This document shows positions 1 through 8,419 of a DNA stretch of 32,748 nt, piece by piece. The stretch spans positions 1-32,748 of the forward strand of contig SAAL01000036.1 of NCBI GenBank assembly GCA_009929445.1, given 5' to 3'. The stretch is from Bacteroidia bacterium (GTDB lineage Bacteria > Bacteroidota > Bacteroidia > Bacteroidales > Paludibacteraceae). Positions within the stretch are counted from its first letter, which is position 1. Every line of letters starts with the position of its first letter. The notes beneath the pieces were generated by a model, which ran no database searches, was not told the DNA's origin, and saw only the letters and a program-made list of their open reading frames with translations. Position numbers and translations under genes: made by a program.

Positions 1-99
1 TATGCATCAAATATACTAAAACTTGCAGATATACACAACACTTTTAAGATTTATTTTACTGATAATCTTATGTTTATGGACTTTTTAAGGGTCGACTAA
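1..99 (+). CDS. C-terminal end of an unidentified protein (5' end outside window)
   Basis: Frame 1 is open from the first base and ends at a TAA at 97-99, giving a 32-residue C-terminal tail that ends FMDFLRVD. A rho-independent terminator follows within 10 bases, which supports this being the real end of a plus-strand gene converging on the YitT gene. The tail mixes hydrophobic and charged residues and carries no motif I recognise, so no function is assigned. It could also be chance open frame, since 32 codons without a stop is weak evidence alone. Confidence 0.5.
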   Translation, partial: YASNILKLADIHNTFKIYFTDNLMFMDFLRVD

Positions 100-107
100 A
101 TAAAAAA

Positions 108-136
108 AAGGAGTGATATAAAATCGCTCCTTTTAT
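108..136. terminator. Rho-independent terminator, probably bidirectional
   Basis: A 9-bp stem (AAGGAGTGA at 108-116 with TCGCTCCTT at 124-132, one G-T pair) encloses a 7-base loop. It has an A-run on the left and a T-rich stretch on the right. It lies between the convergent gene tail at 1-99 and the YitT gene, so it can serve both. Confidence 0.75.
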
Positions 137-144
137 TCTTAAAG

Positions 145-170
145 TCCCCTTTTGGGGGATTTAGGGGGCT
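145..170. repeat. G-rich palindromic intergenic repeat
   Basis: The segment reads TCCCCTTTTGGGGG, then ATTTAGGGGGCT. The CCCC/GGGG arms can fold, and a second G-run follows. It has the same layout as the repeat at 18245-18269 and resembles the ends of the leuS insertion. It sits between the YitT stop codon and the shared terminator. Confidence 0.6.
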
Positions 171-171
171 T

Positions 172-1053
172 CTACTTCAATACATCAAATCCTTTGCCGT
201 AAACACCCACTACATTGGCTTGAGTAACGAATGCATCCTGATCAATGCTTTTTACAAGTCTGAAAATGGAGGTGGATTCGGTTTTGCGGGCAAGAACAAT
301 AATGATTTTTTGCGATTTCTTTGAATACCAGCCCATTCCGTCAATTATAGTACATCCCCGTTTTATCTCCGAATTGATATGACTGGCCACTTCATCGTAT
401 TTGGAGGTAAAGATAAAAAACTGAACCGACTGCCGCATACCACTTATCATTACGTCAACAGCGTAATACATCACTGCCATTACGATCAGACCGATGGCAA
501 TTTTTTCAACACTTCTGAACAGGAAAAATGAAGAGGCTACGATTAAAAGATCTACGAGCAGCAACACCCGCCCCATGCTTACATGGCGGTATTTTGTTAC
601 CACAGCACCTATTATGTCAGTTCCGCCGGTGCTCCCGTTTACTGAATACACAAGACCTAATCCCGCACCGCAAAACATGGCGCCAATCATGGATGAAAGC
701 AGTGCGTCGGCATGTATGATTGGTTTGGTAATGTAAAATTCACCGTATCTCAGCAGAATAGTAAGTACTGCTACACTGACTACGGTTTTGATAACGAAAT
801 TTTTACCGACAATTTTCCAGGCAAAAATCAGCAACACCGCATTTATCGAAACGTAAGATACCCAAAGCGGAATTTCAGTTGCCGATTTTATCAAAACTGT
901 TACACCCGCCAGGCCACCTGTTACGATTTTATTTGGTAACAGAAATCCGGTCAGACCAATAGCATATAATATCAATCCGGCGAAAATCATAATGTAATCT
1001 TTCCAGTAGAAAGATTTTAAATAATCTTTTTTTGAATTCATAATAGCCCTCAT
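172..1053 (-). CDS. YitT family membrane protein (DUF161 + DUF2179)
   Basis: The 293-residue protein matches the YitT family of membrane proteins with unknown transport role. The N-terminal two thirds (about residues 18-205) form five or six hydrophobic segments with the glycine-rich signatures of the repeated YitT unit, such as LLPNKIVTGGLAGV and NGSTGGTDIIG. The C-terminal part (about 210-290) is the soluble DUF2179 domain, with the characteristic RGCTIIDGMGWYS region. The length is normal for the family. A second ATG four codons in (1041) has AGGG just upstream and may be the true start, giving MNSKKDYLK. The gene follows leuS on the same strand with a 94-base gap, so it may be co-transcribed. 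Its substrate is unknown. Confidence 0.88.
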   Translation of the reverse strand: MRAIMNSKKDYLKSFYWKDYIMIFAGLILYAIGLTGFLLPNKIVTGGLAGVTVLIKSATEIPLWVSYVSINAVLLIFAWKIVGKNFVIKTVVSVAVLTILLRYGEFYITKPIIHADALLSSMIGAMFCGAGLGLVYSVNGSTGGTDIIGAVVTKYRHVSMGRVLLLVDLLIVASSFFLFRSVEKIAIGLIVMAVMYYAVDVMISGMRQSVQFFIFTSKYDEVASHINSEIKRGCTIIDGMGWYSKKSQKIIIVLARKTESTSIFRLVKSIDQDAFVTQANVVGVYGKGFDVLK

Positions 1054-1147
1054 GTACCCTGTAGGGTGATTTTAGATTGAATGAATTGAAAAATTTCTAT
1101 ATTAAATAAAGTTTTTGAGTTCCGGCACAAGTTCTCTTTTCAGGAGA

Positions 1148-4100
1148 TCAGGGGGCAACTACAATATTTACAATTTTTCCGGGAACTACAATTACTTTCT
1201 TCGGCGTTTTTCCATCCAGGTATTTTTGAGTCTGTTCGTTGGTCAGGGTAGTTTTTTCTACATCCTCCCTGCTCATGTCGGCAGGCAATTCGAGCGTGAA
1301 ACGTACTTTGCCGTTGAACGAAACGGGATATTTCACTGTACTTTCCTTCAGGTACTCTTCGTTGTGCAGGGGCCACTGAGCATCACATACCGAAGTGGTA
1401 TTTCCGAGTAAATGATACAATTCTTCGGCAATGTGGGGTGCAAAAGGTGCCAGAATGATGGTGAGCGGTTCCATAATTGACTTTTTATTGCATTTCAGCG
1501 TGTAAAGTTCATTTACACAAATCATAAATGCCGAAACAGACGTATTGTAAGAGAACGTTTCGATGTCGCTGCTGATTTTTTTGATGGTTTTGTGTAATAC
1601 TTTCAGTTCTTCGGGAGTTGGAGTCTCGTTGCTGAAGCTCAGGTTGTTATCTCTGAAGAATAAACTCCAGAGCCTTTTCAGAAAACGGTGAACCCCGTCA
1701 ATTCCGTTGGTGTCCCAGGGTTTGGATTGCTCCAGCGGGCCCAGAAACATTTCGTAGAGCCGCAAGGTGTCTGCTCCGTATTTTTCTACTATGTCATCGG
1801 GATTTACTACGTTGAACATCGATTTTGACATTTTCTCAACCGCCCATCCGCAAATGTATTTACCGTTTTCAAGAATAAATTCGGCGTTCTTGTATTCCGG
1901 GTTCCAGTTACGGAATTTTTCAACATCCAGTACATCGTTCGATACGATGTTTACATCCACGTGAATGGGCGTTACGTCGTATTGATCTTTCAGATTTAAT
2001 GAAACAAAAGTATTGGTACCCTGTATTCGGTACACGAAATTGCTTCTTCCCTGTATCATTCCCTGATTAATCAGTTTTTTGAATGGCTCGTCTTTAGTCA
2101 CCAATCCAAGGTCAAAAAGGAATTTATTCCAGAAGCGACTGTAAATCAGGTGGCCGGTAGCATGCTCTGTTCCGCCGATGTACAGATCCACATCCTGCCA
2201 GTACTCGTTTGCCTCCGTGCTGACCAGCGCTTTGTCGTTTTTCGGATCCATGTATCGGAGATAATAAGCCGAAGATCCTGCAAAACCGGGCATTGTGTTC
2301 AGTTCAAGTTTGTATCCGTCATCCGTTGCCCAGTTTTTTGCTCGTCCCAGCGGCGGTTCGCCCGTTTCGGTGGGCAGGTATTTATCCACTTCGGGAAGTT
2401 CGAGAGGTAACTTGCTCTCATCGAGCATATAAGGCAAATCATCCTTGTAATATACCGGAAACGGTTCACCCCAATACCGCTGACGACTGAAAATGGCATC
2501 ACGGAGACGGTAATTGACCTTCACTTTTCCTATTCCTTCTTCTTCAATGTATTCTTTTGCTTTCGCAATGGCTTCAGGAACAGTAAGACCGTTCAGGAAA
2601 CCTGAATTTATCATTATCCCTTCTTTGGCATCAAAACTTTCTTCACTTATATCAGCTCCCTCGATAAGCGGAATTATCGGCAGATTGAAATGTTTTGCAA
2701 AAGCGTAGTCACGGCTATCGTGACCCGGAACAGCCATAATGGCACCGGTACCGTATCCTGCGAGTACATAATCACTTATCCAGATGGGAATTTCTGTGTC
2801 CGCAACCGGATTGATAGCATACGAACCGGTGAAAACACCGGTTATTTTCCTATCTGCAATACGCTCGCGTTCGGTGCGTTTTTTTGTGGCGTCGATATAA
2901 TTTTTCACAGCCTCTGCCTGTTCAGCAGTTGTGCAAATGTCTACCAACTCGCTTTCAGGTGCAAGCACCATGAAAGTAACTCCGTAAATGGTGTCGGGTC
3001 GGGTAGTAAAGACATCAAACCCCACCCTGTCCCTCCCACAAGGGGAGGGTTTAACTTTCACTTCTACATTAGAAGTAAAAATATCCCTGTTTTTTATTTC
3101 TGTTCTGATTCTTTCTAAAACACTGCTAACATTTGTCAAAACCTCTTCATTTGTAAATCGTAAAACCTTATACCCGATAGTTTCTAAAATGCGAGTTCTT
3201 TCAACATCCAATTCAATTTGTTCTTTCCCGTTGTGATATTCGCCATCGACTTCTATAATTAACTTTTTTTGAGTACAGACAAAATCGGGAATAAAAATAT
3301 CCACCGGCTGTTGCCGCCTGAATTTTACACCTAATTTAAGTCCGCGTAAATTCTGCCAAAGCAGGTCTTCTGCTTCCGTAGGCTCCAACCTCATGCTTTT
3401 TGCATTCTCTTTTAGTAATTTCCAGGTATTAGCATCTGTAGTATAATAACTCGGTTTTGCTTCTCTCTCCCCTTCTGTAGAGGGGTTAGGGGAGAGGTCT
3501 TCTCCCTCCCCTTGTGGAAGGGTTGGGGTGGGGTTCACTATCTCAAACCTCATCTCAGCCCCTTCACTTCTCCCAATCCAGTTTCTCTGTGTTTCTTTCA
3601 GGGAATCTGTCCAGTCTATTTTATCGAGGCCGTCAAGTAGCCGCTGAGCATAAGCAGACACACGCAGGCTCCACTGGCGCATCACTTTCTGTTCTACCGG
3701 ATGACCACCGCGGATTGAAAGTCCTTCGCTCACTTCGTCGTTAGCCAGTACGGTACCGAGTGCTGCACACCAGTTCACCTTCATATCTGCTAAGTAGGCA
3801 ATTCGGTAATTCAACAGGATTTCCTGCTGTTCTTTTTCGGTTTTGGCATTCCAATCGTCAGCTGTAAAATTCAGTTCCTCGGTGCAGGCAGCCTGTAAAT
3901 CTGCTGTTCCTGATTTTTCAAAATGAGCAACCAATTCGGCAATCGGACGCGCCTGCTGCGTCTGGTTGCTGTAATACGAATTAAACATCTGAATAAATGC
4001 CCATTGTGTCCATTTATAGTAATCTGGTTCGCAAGTGCGTACTTCACGGTCCCAGTCGTAAGAAAAGCCGATTTTATCCAGCTGTTCGCGGTAGCGTTTT

Positions 4101-4411
4101 ATGTTTTTTTGAGTTGTCACGGCCGGATGCTGGCCTGTCTGGATGGCATATTGCTCAGCCGGAAGCCCGTAGGCATCATATCCCATCGGATGAAGCACAT
4201 TGAAGCCATTCAGCCTTTTGTAGCGGCTGTAAATATCAGAAGCAATATAGCCAAGCGGATGCCCTACATGCAGCCCGGCTCCCGATGGATACGGAAACAT
4301 GTCCAAAACGTAGAATTTGGGTTTTGTATGATCGATTTCGGTTTTGTAGGTTCTGTTTTCAATCCAGAATTTTTGCCATTTTTGCTCTATTTCTCTGAAA
4401 TTGTAATCCAT
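1148..4411 (-). CDS. leuS: Leucyl-tRNA synthetase with an in-frame DUF559 nuclease-like insertion in the CP1 editing domain
   Basis: This enzyme charges tRNA-Leu with leucine in the cytoplasm. The class I motifs are present: HVGH at residues 48-51 and KMSKS at 860-864. The editing domain motifs [16 protein letters not shown] (469-474) and [10 protein letters not shown] are also intact. The protein is 1087 residues, about 170 more than the sequence without the insert, which fits a bacterial LeuRS. The extra part is residues 293-464. It starts and ends in Pro/Gly-rich linkers made from an inverted repeat and carries a complete DUF559 domain at about 322-440, with D376 and E387-V-D389 as likely metal ligands. 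The frame is open throughout, so the insert should be translated unless the mRNA or protein is processed. I see no intein splicing residues. The start at 4411 lies about 50 bases from a good promoter box. Confidence 0.95.
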   Translation of the reverse strand: MDYNFREIEQKWQKFWIENRTYKTEIDHTKPKFYVLDMFPYPSGAGLHVGHPLGYIASDIYSRYKRLNGFNVLHPMGYDAYGLPAEQYAIQTGQHPAVTTQKNIKRYREQLDKIGFSYDWDREVRTCEPDYYKWTQWAFIQMFNSYYSNQTQQARPIAELVAHFEKSGTADLQAACTEELNFTADDWNAKTEKEQQEILLNYRIAYLADMKVNWCAALGTVLANDEVSEGLSIRGGHPVEQKVMRQWSLRVSAYAQRLLDGLDKIDWTDSLKETQRNWIGRSEGAEMRFEIVNPTPTLPQGEGEDLSPNPSTEGEREAKPSYYTTDANTWKLLKENAKSMRLEPTEAEDLLWQNLRGLKLGVKFRRQQPVDIFIPDFVCTQKKLIIEVDGEYHNGKEQIELDVERTRILETIGYKVLRFTNEEVLTNVSSVLERIRTEIKNRDIFTSNVEVKVKPSPCGRDRVGFDVFTTRPDTIYGVTFMVLAPESELVDICTTAEQAEAVKNYIDATKKRTERERIADRKITGVFTGSYAINPVADTEIPIWISDYVLAGYGTGAIMAVPGHDSRDYAFAKHFNLPIIPLIEGADISEESFDAKEGIMINSGFLNGLTVPEAIAKAKEYIEEEGIGKVKVNYRLRDAIFSRQRYWGEPFPVYYKDDLPYMLDESKLPLELPEVDKYLPTETGEPPLGRAKNWATDDGYKLELNTMPGFAGSSAYYLRYMDPKNDKALVSTEANEYWQDVDLYIGGTEHATGHLIYSRFWNKFLFDLGLVTKDEPFKKLINQGMIQGRSNFVYRIQGTNTFVSLNLKDQYDVTPIHVDVNIVSNDVLDVEKFRNWNPEYKNAEFILENGKYICGWAVEKMSKSMFNVVNPDDIVEKYGADTLRLYEMFLGPLEQSKPWDTNGIDGVHRFLKRLWSLFFRDNNLSFSNETPTPEELKVLHKTIKKISSDIETFSYNTSVSAFMICVNELYTLKCNKKSIMEPLTIILAPFAPHIAEELYHLLGNTTSVCDAQWPLHNEEYLKESTVKYPVSFNGKVRFTLELPADMSREDVEKTTLTNEQTQKYLDGKTPKKVIVVPGKIVNIVVAP
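3018..3049 (+). repeat. Inverted repeat, one end of the leuS insertion
   Basis: This 32-bp end reads AACCCCACCC and ends with CACAAGGGGAGGG. It matches the reverse complement of 3504-3535 at 28 of 32 positions, with differences at positions 11, 12, 13 and 18. On the leuS strand it is translated as the linker [11 protein letters not shown]. Confidence 0.85.
3465..3496. repeat. Palindromic repeat inside the leuS insertion
   Basis: Perfect 8-bp arms, CTCTCCCC at 3465-3472 and GGGGAGAG at 3489-3496, enclose a 16-base centre. It is a variant of the terminal repeats and sits 7 bases from one of them. In leuS it is translated as part of the [10 protein letters not shown] linker. Confidence 0.75.
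3504..3535 (-). repeat. Inverted repeat, other end of the leuS insertion
   Basis: This is the 32-bp partner of 3018-3049. On the leuS strand it reads AACCCCACCCC and ends CACAAGGGGAGGG, and is translated as [11 protein letters not shown]. It marks the N-terminal junction at residue 293. Confidence 0.85.
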
Positions 4412-4468
4412 AAATAATTGATAATGAGATTAATGATTTGATTTATCCCCCGTGTTTTTAATAGTGTG

Positions 4469-4476
4469 CAAAGGTA
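4469..4476 (-). promoter_or_regulatory. Predicted leuS promoter, -7 box
   Basis: On the minus strand the box reads TACCTTTG, matching the Bacteroidota TAnnTTTG consensus, followed by CAC. The -33 region is only T-rich, not an exact TTTG. It predicts a leader of about 50 bases before the leuS ATG. Confidence 0.6.
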
Positions 4477-4884
4477 CGAAATTCAAGTGAAAATAAAAAA
4501 ATAATGTTCATATTGCAGAGGAAAATCCGGACTTTGAGTACCATTGTTTCTTATTTTCTTTAAGTTTTTAAATAAAAAACCGAAACCAGACAAAATGTAG
4601 ATTTTTTTCATAAATTTGCATTTTTACTTAGTTGGTCAATTGCAAGGACAGGCACAGTCAATGATAAAAAAGTTGAAATGATTATGTTTCACCTTATGTA
4701 ATTTCATAAGTACCAAATGGTTTGTTTCTCCTGATTTTTTAGACTTTATAGTACGAAAAGAAACCGGGATATTCCCCTTTGATCAGGAAAAAAATAAACA
4801 CAAAACGAAATAAAAAAATGAAGTGATATTTAATGCTGTGTTTTTTTGTGTTTTTGATTAATTAAATTGAAAAATATTTTCCGT

Positions 4885-4919
4885 TTATTGCATTAATTAT
4901 CTAAAATATATTATTTTTG
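4885..4919 (+). promoter_or_regulatory. Predicted promoter of the exbB-tonB operon
   Basis: A TATTTTTG box at 4912-4919 fits TAnnTTTG. An imperfect upstream element ending TATTG at 4890 lies 21 bases before it. Transcription would start near 4926, leaving a leader of about 140 bases. Confidence 0.5.
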
Positions 4920-5064
4920 TACGTTCAAAAGCTGATAAGAAAATAATAATCAATATCTGACGTTGAATAAAAAAAAAGAAAATTCAAATAAAATTAAAAC
5001 AATTAAAATTTCTAAATTATTAACTACGTAACATTCAACAAAATGTTACACAAAAATTACTATT

Positions 5065-5883
5065 ATGGCTAAAGAAAAACAACCAACGAAGACCAAAAAG
5101 CAATCCAAAGGACTGTCTGCTGCGTTAGTAATCGTGCTAAGTTTTGGTGTTGCACTTCTGATTTACAATTTTGTGTTTGGTAATCCAAGCAACTTTATTG
5201 ACAACAATCCGGATAACCATCCACTCCAGGGTAACATGTTAGGTACAATTTACAAAGGAGGTTTTGTTGTACCGATTCTTCTTACATGGTTATTGTCAGT
5301 TATCATTTTAAGTGTTGAACGTTTCATCGCTTTGAACAGAAGTCGCGGAACCGGTAATCTTGACACCTTCGTAATGAGTGTAAAACAAAAACTGGAAGCT
5401 GAAGACATTCAGGGTGCAAAAGAACTTTGTGCAAAACAAAAAGGTTCTGTTGCAGCTGTTGTAGATGCAGGTTTAAGAACTTACGAACAAATGGCAACTG
5501 ATACCACCGGACTTTTGAAAGAACAAAAATTAGCTGCCATCGGTACAATGATAGAACAGGCTACTGCACTTGAAATGCCTACTATGAACCAGAACATGCC
5601 TGTAATTGCTACATTTACCAACTTAGGTGTGTTGACAGGGCTGTTCGGAACCGTTATGGGTATGATCCGTGCGTTCTCCTCTCTTGGAGGTGGCGGTGGT
5701 GTTGACTCAGCTGCACTTTCTGTAGGTATTTCTGAAGCTCTTGTAAATACAGCATTCGGTATCTTGACCGGAGCGTTGGCTGTAATTGCTTACAACTACT
5801 TCTCTGCAAAAATTGATAACATTACTTACGCTATTGACGAAATCGGATTTGCAATCACAGGTGTTTTCCAATCTAAGCATTAA
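5065..5883 (+). CDS. exbB: MotA/TolQ/ExbB family proton channel protein
   Basis: ExbB-type subunit of the inner-membrane motor that uses proton motive force to energise TonB, and through it the outer-membrane SusC/TonB-dependent transporters. The 272-residue protein has a lysine-rich N-terminus, hydrophobic segments at about 17-38 and 66-86, a cytoplasmic region, and two further segments at about 176-205 and 220-247. The family signature is clear in GVLTGLFGTVMGMIRAF and in the glycine-rich ALVNTAFGILTGALAVIAY. The extra N-terminal segment is common in Bacteroidota versions. It is the first gene of an exbB-exbD-exbD-tonB operon. A TolQ role cannot be excluded by sequence, but the tonB neighbour favours ExbB. 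Confidence 0.93.
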   Translation: MAKEKQPTKTKKQSKGLSAALVIVLSFGVALLIYNFVFGNPSNFIDNNPDNHPLQGNMLGTIYKGGFVVPILLTWLLSVIILSVERFIALNRSRGTGNLDTFVMSVKQKLEAEDIQGAKELCAKQKGSVAAVVDAGLRTYEQMATDTTGLLKEQKLAAIGTMIEQATALEMPTMNQNMPVIATFTNLGVLTGLFGTVMGMIRAFSSLGGGGGVDSAALSVGISEALVNTAFGILTGALAVIAYNYFSAKIDNITYAIDEIGFAITGVFQSKH

Positions 5884-5981
5884 TTAGAATCTGATTGTAA
5901 CAGACCAGAGTAATTTAAGTGAATATTAGATTACTATAATATTTATGATTGATTCATATAATTAATTTAAAGAAAGACAAA

Positions 5982-6611
5982 ATGCCAAAGATTAAAGTTA
6001 AAAGGAAAGATACGTGGATTGACATGACCCCCATGAGCGACGTAATGGTACTGCTGCTCACATTCTTCATGTTGACTTCTACGTTCCTGAAGCCTGAACC
6101 CGTAACAGTTGCCACACCGTTGTCCGTTTCAGAAATTAAAATTCCTGAAAAGAACGTAATGTCAGTGTTGATTTCTCCTACTGGTCAGGTGTTTTTGGAT
6201 ATCGATAATCCAAACGACAGAATTGCAGCTCTTGAGAAAATGGCATCCGCTTACAATATCCAGCTTACCGATAAGGAAAAATACGAATTCAGTATAGCTA
6301 CATCCTTCGGTTTCCCAATGCAAAGTTTCAAGCAATTTATGGCACTTCCCGAAGAAAAAAGGAACGAAGAATTGCCTAAACTCGGGATACCTAAAGATTC
6401 GACCGATAATCAGTTCAAAGGATGGGTATTGGCTGCACGCGAAGTAAAAGGAAAAGATATGGTGATAGCTATCAAAGCCGACTCCGAAACTCCTTATACC
6501 TCCATTAAAAGTGTGATGGGTTCTCTGCAGGACTTAAAAGAAAACCGGTACAATTTGATCACTTCACTGCGTGAAGTTGAAACAACGCCAGCTGCAACAG
6601 CAGCCAAATAA
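5982..6611 (+). CDS. exbD: ExbD/TolR family biopolymer transport protein (first copy)
   Basis: ExbD subunit that forms the proton path with ExbB. The start chosen is the ATG at 5982 (MPKIKVKRKD, 209 residues), because the short basic cytoplasmic N-terminus followed by the membrane helix is the normal family layout. An in-frame ATG at 5949 would add 11 residues. The single membrane segment DVMVLLLTFFML contains the protonatable aspartate D20 in the motif TPMSD. The rest is a periplasmic domain, longer than the roughly 140 residues of E. coli ExbD, as is common in Bacteroidota. It lies 98 bases after exbB. Confidence 0.92.
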   Translation: MPKIKVKRKDTWIDMTPMSDVMVLLLTFFMLTSTFLKPEPVTVATPLSVSEIKIPEKNVMSVLISPTGQVFLDIDNPNDRIAALEKMASAYNIQLTDKEKYEFSIATSFGFPMQSFKQFMALPEEKRNEELPKLGIPKDSTDNQFKGWVLAAREVKGKDMVIAIKADSETPYTSIKSVMGSLQDLKENRYNLITSLREVETTPAATAAK

Positions 6612-6623
6612 CAAATAAAACAC

Positions 6624-6672
6624 TTTTTACTCCGGTTCATCTGTTTTTTTTTAAGTAATCCGGAGCAAAAAA
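6624..6672. other. Hairpin between the two exbD genes
   Basis: The arms CTCCGG (6630-6635) and CCGGAG (6660-6665) are extended by T5 and A-run flanks across one mismatch, around a 24-base loop containing a T9 run. No T-run follows the stem on the plus strand, so it is not a normal terminator. It could be an mRNA processing or stability element inside the operon. Confidence 0.4.
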
Positions 6673-6701
6673 GATAATAACTATTAAAACTTTATAAAGA
6701 T

Positions 6702-7331
6702 ATGATGCAAGTTGATTCCGGCGGCAGCGGAAAAAAAGGCGAACGTAAAAAAATGGACACCAGGGTGGACTTTACACCCATGGTGGATATGATTATGTTG
6801 CTCCTTACTTTCTTTATGCTTGCCACGACTTTGAGTAAACCTCAAACCATGGAAATAGCCTTGCCTTCAAAAGAAAAAGGGGATGAAAAAAACCAAACCC
6901 TGGCGAAGGCTTCTGAAGCTGTAACCCTCTATCTGGGAGCAGACAACAAGGTGTATTATTTCATGGGAGAGCCCGATCTGACAACTCCCAACTTTCTGAA
7001 ATCAACTACCTATGCTGCTGATGGCTTGAGAGCGCTTATACTCAACAAAAACCGCAAAGCCGTAACGCAGGTAAATGAATTGAAAGACAAAAAATTGAGG
7101 TTGCAGATTACTCAAGAGCAATATGATAAAGAGCTGAGTAAAATAAAGGTACAGGATGGAACTCCTACGGTAATCATCAAACCGCTTGATAATTCCAACT
7201 ACGATAACCTGGTTTCGGCTCTCGACGAAATGCTGATAACAAGCGTAGGTAAATATGCAATTACCGAGGTAGATGAGAATGACAAAAAAATGCTCACAAA
7301 TTCTGGTGTGGATTTTGCAGTTAAAAAGTAG
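6702..7331 (+). CDS. exbD: ExbD/TolR family biopolymer transport protein (second copy)
   Basis: Second ExbD-type subunit (209 residues). The N-terminus is basic and glycine-rich. It is followed by the membrane helix MIMLLLTFFML with the conserved aspartate D29 in TPMVD, then a long periplasmic domain (about 45-209). Sequence outside the membrane helix differs clearly from the first copy, so this looks like an old specialised paralogue rather than a recent duplication. Paired exbD genes are usual in Bacteroidota TonB clusters. The start is a double ATG (6702 or 6705). tonB follows after 43 bases. Confidence 0.92.
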   Translation: MMQVDSGGSGKKGERKKMDTRVDFTPMVDMIMLLLTFFMLATTLSKPQTMEIALPSKEKGDEKNQTLAKASEAVTLYLGADNKVYYFMGEPDLTTPNFLKSTTYAADGLRALILNKNRKAVTQVNELKDKKLRLQITQEQYDKELSKIKVQDGTPTVIIKPLDNSNYDNLVSALDEMLITSVGKYAITEVDENDKKMLTNSGVDFAVKK

Positions 7332-7374
7332 TGATTCTCCAGTTAAAACTAACAGTTTAAAAAACTAATAAATA

Positions 7375-8208
7375 ATGGCAAAAGACATAAATTTAACATC
7401 TGAGAAGTGGATTGATTTGATCTTCGAAGGTAGAAATAAAAATTACGGAGCTTATACACTGCGTAAAAATTCTCCAAAAAGACACACTTTTGCATTTCTT
7501 GCTGTTGTAGCTGCTGCATTCTTAATTGTATTGGCTTCCATTGGAATTACTCAATACAATAAAGCAAAAGAAGCAAGAGAAGCAATGACTCAGGTTTCTG
7601 AATTGTCAGATATTAAGCTCAATAAGCCCGATGTACCCGAAGAAAATGTGGTGAAAAAATTTGAAGCACCACCTCCTGTAGAGTTGAAGAGTACGATTCA
7701 GTTTACTGCTCCCATAATTAAAAAAGACGAGGAAGTACCTGACGAACAGACAATGAAATCGCAGGAAGAACTGGTAAAATCCGACGTTCAGATATCAATA
7801 GCCGACGTAAAGGGTACCAATGAGGAGACAGGTGTGGATATAGCTACACTTCAGGAGCACAAAGTCATCGTACAGGAAGAAGTAGTGGAAGAAAAAGTAT
7901 TCGAAATCGTGGAGCAACCGCCTTCGTTCCCCGGAGGTGAAGCAGCCATGTACGAATGGCTCAGCAAAAACATCAACTATCCTGTAATTGCGCAGGAAAA
8001 CAACATTCAGGGACGTGTAACGTGTCAGTTTGTTGTAGGGCGTAATGGTGAAATTGAAGACGTAAGAGTAGTTCGCGGGGTTGACGCCAGCTTGGACAAA
8101 GAAGCTATCCGTGTGATCAGATCCATGCCAAAATGGATTCCTGGAAAACAAGGTGGAAACGCTGTGAAAGTACGATACACTTTACCTGTTCAGTTTAAGT
8201 TGCAATAA
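7375..8208 (+). CDS. tonB: TonB family energy-transducing protein
   Basis: TonB spans the periplasm and passes energy from ExbBD to outer-membrane receptors. The 277 residues begin with the Bacteroidota TonB N-terminal signature GRNKNYGAYTLRK at about 19-31, followed by a membrane segment at about 40-58. Next is a charged linker rich in Glu, Val and Pro (about 75-175). The C-terminal TonB domain (about 180-277) has the PSFPGGEAAMYEWLSKNINY and IQGRVTCQFVVGRNG motifs and ends in VRYTLPVQFKLQ. It is the last gene of the operon, followed by a strong terminator. Confidence 0.95.
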   Translation: MAKDINLTSEKWIDLIFEGRNKNYGAYTLRKNSPKRHTFAFLAVVAAAFLIVLASIGITQYNKAKEAREAMTQVSELSDIKLNKPDVPEENVVKKFEAPPPVELKSTIQFTAPIIKKDEEVPDEQTMKSQEELVKSDVQISIADVKGTNEETGVDIATLQEHKVIVQEEVVEEKVFEIVEQPPSFPGGEAAMYEWLSKNINYPVIAQENNIQGRVTCQFVVGRNGEIEDVRVVRGVDASLDKEAIRVIRSMPKWIPGKQGGNAVKVRYTLPVQFKLQ

Positions 8209-8230
8209 TACTTAAAAAAACAATTAAAAT

Positions 8231-8287
8231 GACAAAATTTAATCAGTCTTGATGTTTTTCAGGATTTGATTAAATTTTGTCTTGTTT
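8231..8287 (+). terminator. Terminator of the exbB-tonB operon
   Basis: A perfect 15-bp inverted repeat (8231-8245 with 8267-8281, arm GACAAAATTTAATCA) is followed by TTGTTT. It lies 22 bases after the tonB stop and separates it from the pstS-like gene. Confidence 0.75.
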
Positions 8288-8419
8288 AACACAAATGAAA
8301 TTACAGTTGAATTATTATTGTTGATCCTGATTCTCCCGAAATTAACTATGTTAATACATTAAAATGTAAATTTCAAAAAAGACTCAAAGCCTACACCTGA
8401 TTAATTTTTAAAATAAAAT

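Larger units (their letters stand above)
3018..3535 (-). mobile_element. Putative in-frame mobile element: inverted repeats flanking a DUF559 domain, inside leuS
   Basis: The element starts AACCCCACCC and ends GGGTGGGGTT (leuS sense). Its 32-bp ends match as inverted repeats at 28 of 32 positions. A third palindrome lies just inside the end at 3465-3496. The interior encodes a DUF559 domain with [23 protein letters not shown] and [11 protein letters not shown] motifs, which are typical of stand-alone DUF559 proteins with a PD-(D/E)XK/Vsr-like fold. By hand count 3061-3240 is 55/180 G+C (31%), against 42-45% in two 60-base leuS samples. No target-site duplication is visible. Treating this as mobile is an inference. 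The alternative is an old domain insertion that happens to be bounded by palindromic repeats. Confidence 0.75.
4412..5064. other. Long AT-rich divergent intergenic region between leuS and exbB
   Basis: These 653 bases separate two divergent operons. I see promoter boxes near each end (4469-4476 for leuS, 4885-4919 for exbB). A further TAAATTTG box at 4611-4618 points to the right but has no TTTG partner at the expected distance. No open frame with coding character was found on either strand, and no convincing terminator or riboswitch fold. The exbB 5' leader would be about 140 bases, long enough for regulation. Confidence 0.6.

Noticed and set aside
3018..3535. Intein or self-splicing intron in leuS
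   Set aside because: No N-terminal Cys/Ser, no C-terminal His-Asn plus Cys/Ser/Thr junction and no LAGLIDADG or HNH motif. The frame is open throughout, so an intron is not needed, although RNA data could still surprise.
3923..4417. 164-residue plus-strand open frame
   Set aside because: It lies wholly antisense to the conserved N-terminal part of leuS and has no family features. It is a shadow frame.
5949..5981. Upstream ATG for the first exbD
   Set aside because: It adds 11 non-conserved residues. The ATG at 5982 gives the normal short basic N-terminus.
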